64,000 bases of DNA, taken from assembly GCF_002087295.1 (NCBI RefSeq), contig NZ_MWVI01000095.1:47247-111246 (forward strand), given 5' to 3'. The position numbers and the translations under genes were made by a program. Each line of letters opens with the position of its first letter. Within the stretch, counting starts at the first letter, position 1. The stretch is from Vreelandella lionensis. GTDB lineage: Bacteria; Pseudomonadota; Gammaproteobacteria; Pseudomonadales; Halomonadaceae. Below, one piece after another: positions 17,753-25,834 of the stretch. The notes beneath the pieces were generated by a model. That model was not told the origin of the DNA. It did no database searches and saw only the letters and a list, made by a program, of their open reading frames with translations.

Positions 17753-18277
17753 TTACCGTTTATTCAGCCAAACAAGTGCATAGACAACACCGGGCAACCA
17801 ACCTATTAGCGTCAGCACGACACTGATTAACACACGCTGGGCCCCGCCTTCGGTTAAACCAACGGCTAAGGGCGGTAGCAGCACGGCCAGGGCGCGATAA
17901 GCTAGCTGTAAGTTGGCAGGTTCTTTCGCGGGTGTGGCGGGTGGTTCTGGTGAAGCTTTTTCTTCAGGGGCTATAGGCTTCGCTGAGGGGGTAAAGTGCC
18001 CAACGGCCGCTTGTGCTTTCTCGGCCTGCTCCTTTTCATGGGCAAGCGCTTTACGGTGCGCCTCTTTATCTATTTTTTGCTCTAGGGTGTCTGCGCCCTC
18101 TGCCAAGTCGTCGTGGTAGCGCTCCCAATCTTCCCAGTCGTAGGGTGTTCCCGACTTGGGCCGATGACTGCCTGCGCCACGGGCACGCTCCCAGGCTTTC
18201 TCTTCCAGCGTATTGGGCCTGTCAGGGTCTCGATCTAGGCCAACGCCTTTACGGTTCAGATATTCACGAGCATCCAT
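17753..18277 (-). CDS. YqaE/Pmp3-domain membrane protein with long charged N-terminus
   Basis: 174 aa. The last 50 residues match the Pmp3/YqaE family: LLPPLAVGL, a short loop, then LTLIGWLPGVVYALVWL (two membrane helices). Ordinary family members are about 50-60 aa, so the 120-residue charged, Glu/Ala/Pro-rich N-terminal part is an addition. It contains a possible coiled coil (residues 58-90). YqaE proteins are stress-induced and affect membrane potential or are linked to ribosome hibernation in E. coli. The start ATG has a reasonable upstream GGAG. Confidence 0.75.
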   Translation of the reverse strand: MDAREYLNRKGVGLDRDPDRPNTLEEKAWERARGAGSHRPKSGTPYDWEDWERYHDDLAEGADTLEQKIDKEAHRKALAHEKEQAEKAQAAVGHFTPSAKPIAPEEKASPEPPATPAKEPANLQLAYRALAVLLPPLAVGLTEGGAQRVLISVVLTLIGWLPGVVYALVWLNKR

Positions 18278-18422
18278 AACGACTCCTCACAGCATTTGAA
18301 GCGGACTTGAAAAATTGGCAAAGCGTTGAATAGAGACAGTATGGGGGCAGCACAGGGTGAGTTAAATCACCTACAGTAAGAGAATCGGCAGTGGCCTGTC
18401 GATCACGTTAAGGAGTGCTCCA

Positions 18423-18830
18423 ATGAATAAAAAAATCCCGGATACCGTACGCGATATTATGTCCCGCGACTGCTACCGCGTCTCTGGAGAAACGTCTATC
18501 ACTACCCTTGCCCAAGGGCTTGCCCTGCACCGTTTGCCGGGCGCCCCGGTGGTGGATACGGCTGACCGCTTAATCGGCTTTATCTCTGAGCAGGATGTTT
18601 TAGGCCGCGTGCTGGACAGCATCTACCACGATGACGAAGCACCACTGGTCAGAGAGTTGATGCGCCAAGACGTGCTCACTACTTCTCCGAATAAAAGCAT
18701 TACTGACTTGGCGCAAGAAATGCTGGGCGCCAAGCCTAAGATTTATCCGGTCGTTGAGCAGCAACGGTTAATCGGCATCGTCACCCGGCGGGATATTCTG
18801 ATGGCACTACTGACTATTCGCCGCCACTAG
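18423..18830 (+). CDS. Two-CBS-domain protein
   Basis: 135 aa, almost entirely a pair of CBS domains (VRDIMSRDCYRVS...GFISEQDVL and VRELMRQDVLTTS...GIVTRRDIL). Such pairs bind adenosine nucleotides and act as energy sensors. AAGGAG (18411-18416) lies 6 nt before the ATG. A loose dyad (gTGAg-ttaa-ATCAc, about 18358-18371) resembles an FNR/Anr site but matches only about 7 of 10 positions. The gene runs towards a minus-strand hairpin and candidate RNA at 18865. Confidence 0.85.
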   Translation: MNKKIPDTVRDIMSRDCYRVSGETSITTLAQGLALHRLPGAPVVDTADRLIGFISEQDVLGRVLDSIYHDDEAPLVRELMRQDVLTTSPNKSITDLAQEMLGAKPKIYPVVEQQRLIGIVTRRDILMALLTIRRH

Positions 18831-18864
18831 CCATGGCGTTTTCGCTACCGGTTAACTCGCAGAC

Positions 18865-18962
18865 AAAAAAAACCGCTGCTTGAAACAAGCAGCGGAAGCA
18901 AGGGATCGAAAACAATAGCCAGAACAACACTATTAGCGACTGCTATCGCGATGTTGTCTGTA
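18865..18962 (-). ncRNA. Candidate sigma-E-dependent small RNA (about 98 nt)
   Basis: On the minus strand, GAACTT (18993-18988) and TCTGA (18972-18968), 15 nt apart, match the sigma-E/AlgU promoter pattern. A start near 18962 is predicted. About 98 nt later a perfect 10-bp stem with a 3-nt loop (18895-18873) is followed by eight T (18872-18865). No coding frame of note lies inside. Just before the stem the RNA reads GAUCCCUUGCUU, identical to the box beside the hairpin at 14.65 kb; its CCCUU could pair with ribosome-binding sites. It is antisense to nothing and converges on the CBS gene. Expression is not shown; the call rests on promoter, terminator and size. Confidence 0.5.
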
Positions 18963-19100
18963 CACACTCAGACACCCTGCAGAGAAAAAGTTCGCAAAAG
19001 GTTAAAATTTTCGTCTCAGCAGGCGCAGGCGTATACTAGGTGGCTATTCTCAACTGGGCGCATAAGCTGGCGTCTATCCTGATGTGGCCAGGAGCTATGC

Positions 19101-19463
19101 ATGGCACTTTACTTACTGGTGTTTGGCGTTTGTTTACTGGTAATGGGGGCTGTGTTGCTGGTGCTGATGAACGCAGGAACGCCTCGCTACCGCACCGAGC
19201 CCAAGGATCTGATCGCGCTGTTTGATAAGGCGCTGGAGAGCAAGGTCAGCGAGACCGAGTGGAATGCTCTGATTGGCTACCCTATCCGCCATGATGAGTA
19301 TTTAGACAACGTTCGCCGCCGTGCCTCACACCTAATGGATACACACGGGCGACGCTGGCAGATTGCTCAGGGCAAGCCGCTCCTCAACCAAGAGGGTTAC
19401 GCGGAGCTAAAAGCATTACGTGATCATGTAGCGGCACATACAGCGCTTCGTCAGCGCTACTAA
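19101..19463 (+). CDS. Hypothetical protein with one N-terminal membrane helix
   Basis: 120 aa, not recognised. Residues 2-24 (ALYLLVFGVCLLVMGAVLLVL) form a membrane anchor. The rest is a soluble, charged helical domain facing the cytoplasm by the positive-inside rule. GGAG (19091-19094) precedes ATG 19101 by 6 nt, and a TATACT -10-like element lies at 19032-19037. It is 27 nt upstream of the AraC-type regulator on the same strand, so the two may be co-transcribed. Confidence 0.55.
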   Translation: MALYLLVFGVCLLVMGAVLLVLMNAGTPRYRTEPKDLIALFDKALESKVSETEWNALIGYPIRHDEYLDNVRRRASHLMDTHGRRWQIAQGKPLLNQEGYAELKALRDHVAAHTALRQRY

Positions 19464-19490
19464 TAGAGCAGCAGCGACGAGGAGAACCGT

Positions 19491-20354
19491 ATGCCGAGTA
19501 CCATTCGTCAAATACCCCTGGAAACGGCGACGAAGCATCACTCCCATGACTTCCATCAGATAGTGATCACGCTATGTGGCTCTTCTGAATTTGAAATCGA
19601 GGGGTTGGGTGGCCGTGTAAACGCTTTTTCCGGCTGCATCGTGCCTGCTAACCACGAGCACTACTATTCTGGCAACGGCCATAATCGTCAGTTGATTCTA
19701 GATTTACCAGAAGATGCTCCCGCTTTGACGGGTGAGCACCGTGAATTGGTGGCGCTATTTGATGCGCCGCGCTTTTTTGCCTTAGACAGCCCGCTGCGCC
19801 TCTATCTTACCTTTGTCGACAGCGAACTGGCCCGAGGATTAGACAACTCTGCCACCTCGTTTCAGCAAGACCGCCTAGCGGCCACGCTGTTAGGCTCGCT
19901 AAAAGCCCGCCTAGGTGCCTCAGGGAGCGCTGCCCAGCGACGCATTGACCTTAACCAGATTGACCGGTTTATCTGCCGTCACTTAGCCGATGAACTGCGG
20001 GTGGCCGACCTGGCCAAGCTCGCCTGCCTTAGCGAAGCACATTTTTCTGAGCGTTTTCGCGTCCAAACCGGCCTCTCCCCCTGGCAGTATGTACGACGGC
20101 AGCGGCTTCACGCGGCGCGCCAGTTGGTCATGCAAAGTCGTTTGCCACTTACCGATATCGCCATACAAACAGGGTTTGCCAACCAGAGCGCACTTTCCCA
20201 CGCGTTTCGCCGCAGCTACGGAGCCTCGCCGCGCCAGCTACGCCAAGGCTTTGCCAGCCCCTCCTTAGATACCAACAATCGTTCCACGGCTCATTCAACG
20301 GCGTTATCATCCTCAGCCACCCCCGCAGGGGCAGGCGTGCTCTCGTCTCGCTGA
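19491..20354 (+). CDS. AraC-family regulator, probable PruR-type activator of put genes
   Basis: 287 aa. An N-terminal cupin-like sensing region (HHSHDFHQIVI, then the glycine-rich barrel) is followed by a C-terminal pair of HTH motifs at about residues 165-262 (VADLAKLACLSEAHFSERF and LTDIAIQTGFANQSALSHAFRR), the AraC/XylS arrangement. GAGGAG precedes the ATG. It lies directly upstream of putA-putP on the same strand. In Pseudomonas the AraC-type PruR activates put genes, so the same role is inferred. The C-terminal 30 residues are Ser/Thr-rich and not conserved. Confidence 0.8.
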   Translation: MPSTIRQIPLETATKHHSHDFHQIVITLCGSSEFEIEGLGGRVNAFSGCIVPANHEHYYSGNGHNRQLILDLPEDAPALTGEHRELVALFDAPRFFALDSPLRLYLTFVDSELARGLDNSATSFQQDRLAATLLGSLKARLGASGSAAQRRIDLNQIDRFICRHLADELRVADLAKLACLSEAHFSERFRVQTGLSPWQYVRRQRLHAARQLVMQSRLPLTDIAIQTGFANQSALSHAFRRSYGASPRQLRQGFASPSLDTNNRSTAHSTALSSSATPAGAGVLSSR

Positions 20355-20454
20355 TATTACGTTGGTGGGTGTAGTAAAAAAGTCGCGTTGTTTGCCGCTA
20401 GCGAGCCGCACCCAACTCTACTAAAGTCGTAAATAGGCACAGCTTGCCGTGAAA

Positions 20455-20478
20455 TTGACACGTTTTGCCACGAAAACG
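20455..20478 (+). promoter_or_regulatory. putA upstream element: TTGACA -35 with internal palindrome
   Basis: TTGACA (20455-20460) is followed at once by an inverted repeat with 6-bp arms, CGTTTT (20461-20466) and AAAACG (20473-20478), and a 6-nt centre. The palindrome occupies the spacer of the presumed promoter, so it could be the binding site of the put regulator. The -10 (GACATA region) is weak, as expected for an activated promoter. It lies about 150 nt before putA. Confidence 0.4.
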
Positions 20479-20631
20479 ACATACACCTAACGACGGCTAG
20501 CTCTACATTCGAACGTCAGTCTGGGCATCTGCCCTGCCATCACTTTTTAAACGCTAGCTGACACAGCTATTCGTTCAAGCTGTTCGTTTCAGACCTGTCT
20601 TACGGGTGCCTCAATCCTCACTGCTAAAAAA

Positions 20632-23600
20632 ATGCGTGACCCTGCCACCTGGCAAACCGACCTTGATACGCTAATGCAGCGTGTCAGCGAACACTATATC
20701 GTCGATGAAGATGCCTACGTCAGCGAGCTGATTAAACTGCTGAACGCCGACCAAGACGATTTTTCGCGCATTGAGGCCAACACGGCAGCGCTGGTGCGCG
20801 ACGTACGCAACATGGATACCGCCGTTGATACTATCGACGAGCTGCTTCAACAGTACAGCCTGGATACCCATGAAGGCCTGATGCTGATGTGCCTGGCGGA
20901 AGCGATGCTGCGTATTCCAGATAAAGCCACCGCAGATGCGCTGATCGAAGACAAGCTAGGCCCAGCGGTTTGGCATTCCCATGTAGGCAAGAGCGAGTCG
21001 TGGATGGTTAACGCCTCGACCTGGGGCCTGTTAATGACCGGCCGCGTGCTGAAGCTGGACCACCCGAAAGAGGGCCAGCCCGCCCACTTTATTAACCGCA
21101 TGGTTAATAAAGTGGGCGAGCCGGTGATTCGCCGGGCGATGATGGAAGCGATGAAAATCATGGGCAAACAGTTCGTGCTTGGCCGCGATATTAACGAAGC
21201 CCTGAAACGCTCTAAGCCGCTATTCAATAAAGGCTACACCTACTCTTACGACATGCTGGGTGAAGCCGCACGCACCCGCGACGATGTCAAACGCTACTTT
21301 GACGACTACGCCCGTGCCATTGAGCAAGTGGGCAAAGCGTGCAAATCTCTGGGCGACAAAACCCCGGCACCATCGGTCTCCATCAAACTCTCTGCCCTGC
21401 ACCCCCGCTATGAGTTTGACCGCCGCGAACAGGTACTGGCCGAGCTGGTAGATACCGTCATTCAACTGGTCACCAAAGCGCGCGAGCTGGATGTGGCTGT
21501 GACCATTGACGCTGAAGAAGTCGACCGTCTGGAGCTTTCTCTGGAAGTCTTCCGCGCGATTTACCAGAGCGACGCCGTCAAAGGCTGGGGCCACTTTGGC
21601 CTAGTGGTTCAGGCATACTCAAAGCGTGCGCTGCCAGTGCTGCACTACATCAACCGCTTGGCGGATGAGCAGGGCGATGAAATTCCGCTACGCCTAGTAA
21701 AAGGTGCTTATTGGGATAGCGAAATCAAAGAGTCTCAGCAGCTTGGTATCGATGGCTACCCGGTCTATACCCGCAAGGCGTGTACCGATGTGGCCTACTT
21801 GGCCTGCGCGCAGTTCCTACTGTCTGACGACACCCGTGGCCGCATCTTCCCTCAGTTTGCGACGCACAACGCCCACACCGTGACCACCATTCTGGAGCTG
21901 GCGAACCACGACAGCCGGCCGTTTGAATTCCAGCGCCTGCATGGCATGGGCGAAGCACTTTATGATGCGGCCCTTGAGCGTGCGCCTAAAGGCACCTACT
22001 GCCGCATTTACGCGCCGGTCGGTGCCCATAAAGACCTGCTGCCCTACCTAGTGCGCCGCCTGTTGGAAAACGGTGCCAACTCGTCGTTCGTTCACCAGAT
22101 TGTCGACCCGGACGTGCCGGTGGAGTCGCTGTGCCAGCACCCTATCGAAACACTGCGCCAGCAAAAAACCTTCTACAACAAGCGCATCCCGCTGCCAAAA
22201 GACATCTACGGCCCGAAGCGCCGCAACTCCCGTGGGGTCAACTTAAACATCCGTAGCCACTACTACCCGCTGATGGAGAAAATGGCGACGTTCATGGATA
22301 AGCAGTACCCCACCAAGCCGCTGCTAGCGTTTGATGTGGCCGACGATAGCGCCAATACCCATAGCGTCACTTCGCCTTTCGACCGCCGCCAAACCGTCGG
22401 CAGCGTGCAGTGGACCAGCAAAGAGCAGGCAGCGAAAGCCCTCGACGCTGCCTGGGAAGCCTTCCCGCGCTGGGACGCGACTCCCGTAGCCGAGCGCGCA
22501 GCGATTGTGCGTCGGCTGGGCGACCTGATGGAAGAACACATGGCCGAGCTGATGGCGCTCTGCTCCCGTGAAGGCGGCAAGCTGCTCACTGACGGCGTCG
22601 ATGAAATCAAAGAAGCGGTTGATTTCTGCCGTTACTACGCCATGCGCGCTGAAGAGTCGTTTGGCGAGCCCATCGAGCTGCCTGGCCCCACCGGTGAATC
22701 CAACCGCTTGATGATGGGTGGTAAAGGTGTTTTTGCCGCCATTAGCCCTTGGAACTTCCCGGTAGCCATCTTCTGCGGGCAAATCGTTGCCGCTGCGGTC
22801 GCAGGCAACACTGTTCTGGCGAAACCCGCCGAGCAAACCTCGATTGTCGCTAACCGCGTTATCGAGCTGCTATACGAAGCGGGCATGCCCCGTGATGTGG
22901 TGCAGCTGCTGCCGGGTGACGGCCCTACCGTAGGCAGTGTGCTGACCTCTGACCCGCGCATTACCGGCGTAGTGTTTACCGGCGGTACCGACACAGCACA
23001 GATTATCAACCGTGCTCTCGCCGCTCGTGATAACGCGCCGCTACCCACGCTGATCGCTGAAACCGGCGGTATGAACGCAATGATTGTTGATTCCACTGCC
23101 CCGCCTGAGCAGGTCGTAGTGGATGTGATTCAGTCTGCCTTCCAGAGTGCTGGCCAGCGCTGCTCGGCCCTGCGGGTGCTTTACCTTCAGGAAGACGTTG
23201 CTGACCGCGTTATCGAAATCCTCAAGGGGGCAATGAGCGAACTGCGCATTGGCGACCCTCGTGACCTGGGTACCGATGTCGGCCCGGTCATTGATGAAGA
23301 CGCCCGTAAAGGCTTGATGGAGCACATCGAGAAGCTCAAAGGCGAGAACCGCTTAGTAGCCGAAACACCGATGTCTGCCGAGCACACCCAGCACGGCACC
23401 TTTGTACCGCCGGTCGCCTTTACCATTGACAGTATTGATGCCCTGACGCGCGAGCAGTTTGGCCCGGTGCTTCACATTGTGCGCTTCAAAGCACGCGAGC
23501 TTGATAAGGTCATCAATGACATTAACGGCCGGGGTTATGGACTGACCTTTGGGGTGCATAGCCGTAACGAATCCTTTGCCGCTGAAATAGCGCAGAAAAT

Positions 23601-23805
23601 TCGGGTAGGCAATGTGTACATCAACCGTAATATCATCGGCGCTGTTGTTGGTGTTCAGCCGTTTGGTGGCCAAGGGCTGTCAGGTACTGGCCCTAAAGCA
23701 GGCGGGCCGCACTATTTGCAGCGCTTTGTGACCGAAAAAACGATTACTAATAACACCGCCGCCCTGGGTGGCAACGCGTCGCTTCTGGCGCTAGGCGATG
23801 AGTGA
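20632..23805 (+). CDS. putA: Bifunctional proline dehydrogenase / L-glutamate-gamma-semialdehyde dehydrogenase
   Basis: 1057 aa; oxidises proline to glutamate in two steps with FAD and NAD. The proline dehydrogenase barrel covers about residues 85-490 (SIKLSALHPRYE and RLVKGAYWDSE are FAD/substrate segments). The aldehyde dehydrogenase half covers about 570-1030, with ISPWNFP, IAETGGMNAM and the catalytic Cys near 844 in SAGQRCSALR. E. coli PutA (about 1320 aa) has an N-terminal ribbon-helix-helix DNA-binding domain; this one lacks it, so it cannot self-repress, consistent with the AraC gene upstream. No clear ribosome site precedes ATG 20632. putP follows downstream. Confidence 0.95.
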   Translation: MRDPATWQTDLDTLMQRVSEHYIVDEDAYVSELIKLLNADQDDFSRIEANTAALVRDVRNMDTAVDTIDELLQQYSLDTHEGLMLMCLAEAMLRIPDKATADALIEDKLGPAVWHSHVGKSESWMVNASTWGLLMTGRVLKLDHPKEGQPAHFINRMVNKVGEPVIRRAMMEAMKIMGKQFVLGRDINEALKRSKPLFNKGYTYSYDMLGEAARTRDDVKRYFDDYARAIEQVGKACKSLGDKTPAPSVSIKLSALHPRYEFDRREQVLAELVDTVIQLVTKARELDVAVTIDAEEVDRLELSLEVFRAIYQSDAVKGWGHFGLVVQAYSKRALPVLHYINRLADEQGDEIPLRLVKGAYWDSEIKESQQLGIDGYPVYTRKACTDVAYLACAQFLLSDDTRGRIFPQFATHNAHTVTTILELANHDSRPFEFQRLHGMGEALYDAALERAPKGTYCRIYAPVGAHKDLLPYLVRRLLENGANSSFVHQIVDPDVPVESLCQHPIETLRQQKTFYNKRIPLPKDIYGPKRRNSRGVNLNIRSHYYPLMEKMATFMDKQYPTKPLLAFDVADDSANTHSVTSPFDRRQTVGSVQWTSKEQAAKALDAAWEAFPRWDATPVAERAAIVRRLGDLMEEHMAELMALCSREGGKLLTDGVDEIKEAVDFCRYYAMRAEESFGEPIELPGPTGESNRLMMGGKGVFAAISPWNFPVAIFCGQIVAAAVAGNTVLAKPAEQTSIVANRVIELLYEAGMPRDVVQLLPGDGPTVGSVLTSDPRITGVVFTGGTDTAQIINRALAARDNAPLPTLIAETGGMNAMIVDSTAPPEQVVVDVIQSAFQSAGQRCSALRVLYLQEDVADRVIEILKGAMSELRIGDPRDLGTDVGPVIDEDARKGLMEHIEKLKGENRLVAETPMSAEHTQHGTFVPPVAFTIDSIDALTREQFGPVLHIVRFKARELDKVINDINGRGYGLTFGVHSRNESFAAEIAQKIRVGNVYINRNIIGAVVGVQPFGGQGLSGTGPKAGGPHYLQRFVTEKTITNNTAALGGNASLLALGDE

Positions 23806-23853
23806 ACGGCTCATCAATACTACTAACCTGAACTCCTGAAAAGGAACCGTCTC

Positions 23854-23997
23854 ATGGTTGACAATAATAGAGCGATTGCCTTCACATTCGTGGCCCCTCC
23901 AGGCCGTGTGCTGGGCATAGGGAACATTGCACATAAACGTAGCCATAACCTCTCTAATGACATCCCTAGCGGTTACTCGCTAGGGTCAGCGACTTGA
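23854..23997 (+). CDS. Possible small protein between putA and putP (47 aa)
   Basis: AAGGAA (23841-23846) lies 7 nt before ATG 23854, and the frame runs 47 codons to TGA at 23995-23997. The peptide begins MVDNNRAIAFTFVAPPGRVL and resembles nothing I know. A 7-bp inverted repeat (CCCTAGC 23964-23970, GCTAGGG 23979-23985) lies within its last codons. It could be a genuine small protein, a translated leader of putP, or chance. The good ribosome site is the main support. Confidence 0.3.
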   Translation: MVDNNRAIAFTFVAPPGRVLGIGNIAHKRSHNLSNDIPSGYSLGSAT

Positions 23998-24068
23998 GTA
24001 CGAAAAGGGGTTAACAACAACAAGACTGCGCGGCGGCCAACGTTACTTGGTCGGCGCAGGCACCTGTC

Positions 24069-24080
24069 GGAGCTAGCTCC
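24069..24080 (+). repeat. 12-bp perfect palindrome in the putP leader
   Basis: GGAGCTAGCTCC is fully self-complementary and sits 25-36 nt before the putP start. The preceding bases (24031-24060) contain another imperfect inverted repeat (GGCCAA / TTGGTC). The putP leader is therefore rich in secondary structure or operator-like symmetry. Confidence 0.45.
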
Positions 24081-24104
24081 GTCCTGATGAATTGGAGATA
24101 TTTT

Positions 24105-25595
24105 ATGGATATTGGCGTTTGGGTCAGCCTTTTTGCCTACTTTGCGCTCATGATTGCCATCGGCGTTTATGCTATGCGCAAATCGACATCTACGTCTGAG
24201 GATTACATGTTGGGTGGCCGTACCCTCAGCCCTAAAGTAGCCGCCCTGTCGGCTGGCGCGTCGGATATGAGCGGCTGGCTGCTACTGGGTTTACCAGGGG
24301 CGATGTTCGTCTCTGGCTTGGGTTCGGCCTGGATCGGGATTGGCCTATTTGTGGGCGCACTCTTTAACTGGATTCTGGTCGCGCCGCGCCTTCGTGAACA
24401 GACAGTTCACTATGGTAACGCGATTACCATTCCAGCCTTCCTAGCCAACCGTTTCCCCACTCGGGCGCTGTCGCTGAGAACGGTCTCCGCTATCGTCATC
24501 GTGATTTTCTTCGCCGTTTACACTGCTTCTGGCTTGGTCGCAGGCGGTAAGCTGTTTGAGAGCGCCTTTGCTGGCGTTATCAACATCGGCGGTATGAGCG
24601 ACTACGCGGTGGGTGTGGTAATCACGCTGGGGGTGGTGCTGGCCTACACCGTGGTTGGCGGCTTTTTGGCCGTGAGCATGACGGACTTTGTGCAAGGCTG
24701 CATCATGATGCTGGCTTTGGTCATCATGCCTGCAGTAGTACTGTTTGGTGAAGGCGGTGGTGGCTTTACTCAAGCCTCACAGACCCTCAATGAAGTTGAT
24801 CCCACGCTGCTGTCGTGGACTGAAGGGTTGACGTTCATTGGTTGGCTCTCTGCCGTTACCTGGGGCCTGGGCTATTTTGGTCAGCCGCATATTATCGTGC
24901 GCTTTATGGCTATCCGTACGCTGAAAGATGTTCCGATTGCCCGCAACATCGGCATGAGCTGGATGGCTATTTCCCTGATCGGTGCGGTCTCTCTCGGCAT
25001 CTTTGGTCGCGCCTATGCGGTTCGCAATGGGATGGAAGTCCAAGACCCGGAAACGATCTTTATCATCCTGGCTGAGTTGCTGTTCCATCCGCTGATCACC
25101 GGCTTCCTCTACGCGGCCCTGCTTGCTGCCGTTATGAGTACTATTTCTAGCCAGCTGCTGGTGTCATCTTCATCACTGACCGCGGACTTCTATCGCCTGT
25201 TCCTGCGTAAAGAAGCTACAGACAAAGAGTGTGTAGCCGTAGGTCGTGTCAGTGTTGTGCTAGTGGGTCTGATCGCAGCCGTGATTGCCTCTGACCCGAA
25301 CTCGCAAGTGCTGGGGCTGGTGAGTAACGCTTGGGCAGGTTTTGGTGCCGCCTTTGGCCCGCTGATTATCCTGTCGCTGATGTGGTCGCGTACAAACGGC
25401 GCAGGTGCTATCGCCGGTATGGTGGTGGGTGCTGCCACGGTTATGATCTGGATTGCGCTGGGCTGGAACGGCTCCTTCATGGGTCGCCCTGGCGTTTACG
25501 AGATCATCCCGGGCTTTATCGCTTCTTTCATTGCCATCCTGGCAGTAGGCAGCATGACCGCCGATGCTGGCGAGTATCAGCATATTGAACGCTAA
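24105..25595 (+). CDS. putP: Sodium/proline symporter
   Basis: 496 aa sodium:solute symporter family protein with about 13 membrane helices. The blocks DYMLGGRTLSP, LSAGASDMSGWLLLGLPGA and SQLLVSSSSLT match PutP. It imports proline with Na+, feeding PutA, and proline is also an osmolyte in salt-tolerant bacteria. The start ATG at 24105 has GGAG (24093-24096) 8 nt upstream; an in-frame ATG at 24087 lacks a ribosome site. It is 299 nt from putA, and the terminator at 25625-25667 ends the unit. Confidence 0.95.
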   Translation: MDIGVWVSLFAYFALMIAIGVYAMRKSTSTSEDYMLGGRTLSPKVAALSAGASDMSGWLLLGLPGAMFVSGLGSAWIGIGLFVGALFNWILVAPRLREQTVHYGNAITIPAFLANRFPTRALSLRTVSAIVIVIFFAVYTASGLVAGGKLFESAFAGVINIGGMSDYAVGVVITLGVVLAYTVVGGFLAVSMTDFVQGCIMMLALVIMPAVVLFGEGGGGFTQASQTLNEVDPTLLSWTEGLTFIGWLSAVTWGLGYFGQPHIIVRFMAIRTLKDVPIARNIGMSWMAISLIGAVSLGIFGRAYAVRNGMEVQDPETIFIILAELLFHPLITGFLYAALLAAVMSTISSQLLVSSSSLTADFYRLFLRKEATDKECVAVGRVSVVLVGLIAAVIASDPNSQVLGLVSNAWAGFGAAFGPLIILSLMWSRTNGAGAIAGMVVGAATVMIWIALGWNGSFMGRPGVYEIIPGFIASFIAILAVGSMTADAGEYQHIER

Positions 25596-25624
25596 ACGAG
25601 CGTAACGTCGCTTAATTAGCCTAA

Positions 25625-25667
25625 GGCTTAACGGGTTGAAGCTAACCCGTTAAGCCTCCTCTTTTTT
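25625..25667 (+). terminator. Intrinsic terminator after putP
   Basis: A perfect 13-bp stem (GGCTTAACGGGTT 25625-25637, partner 25644-25656) with a 6-nt loop is followed by TCCTCTTTTTT. It separates putP from ompW. Confidence 0.9.
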
Positions 25668-25834
25668 AGCCCCCTCCCCCTTCAGATATTTACCTTGCTA
25701 GGCGCTGAACTTATCAGTTCACAGCTGTTTGCCCTAGGTCAATAACGCTCCCTCGTTGGCTCGATACACTTGCTGTCTGGTTTACGACAACTTTAAACCA
25801 CTCACCCATCATGTTATCGGTCAGGAGCGACGCT

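Noticed and set aside
18358..18371. FNR/Anr box upstream of the CBS-domain gene
   Set aside because: Only about 7 of 10 conserved bases match, and the half-site ends (TTG / CAA) are not kept, so it is mentioned only in the gene entry.
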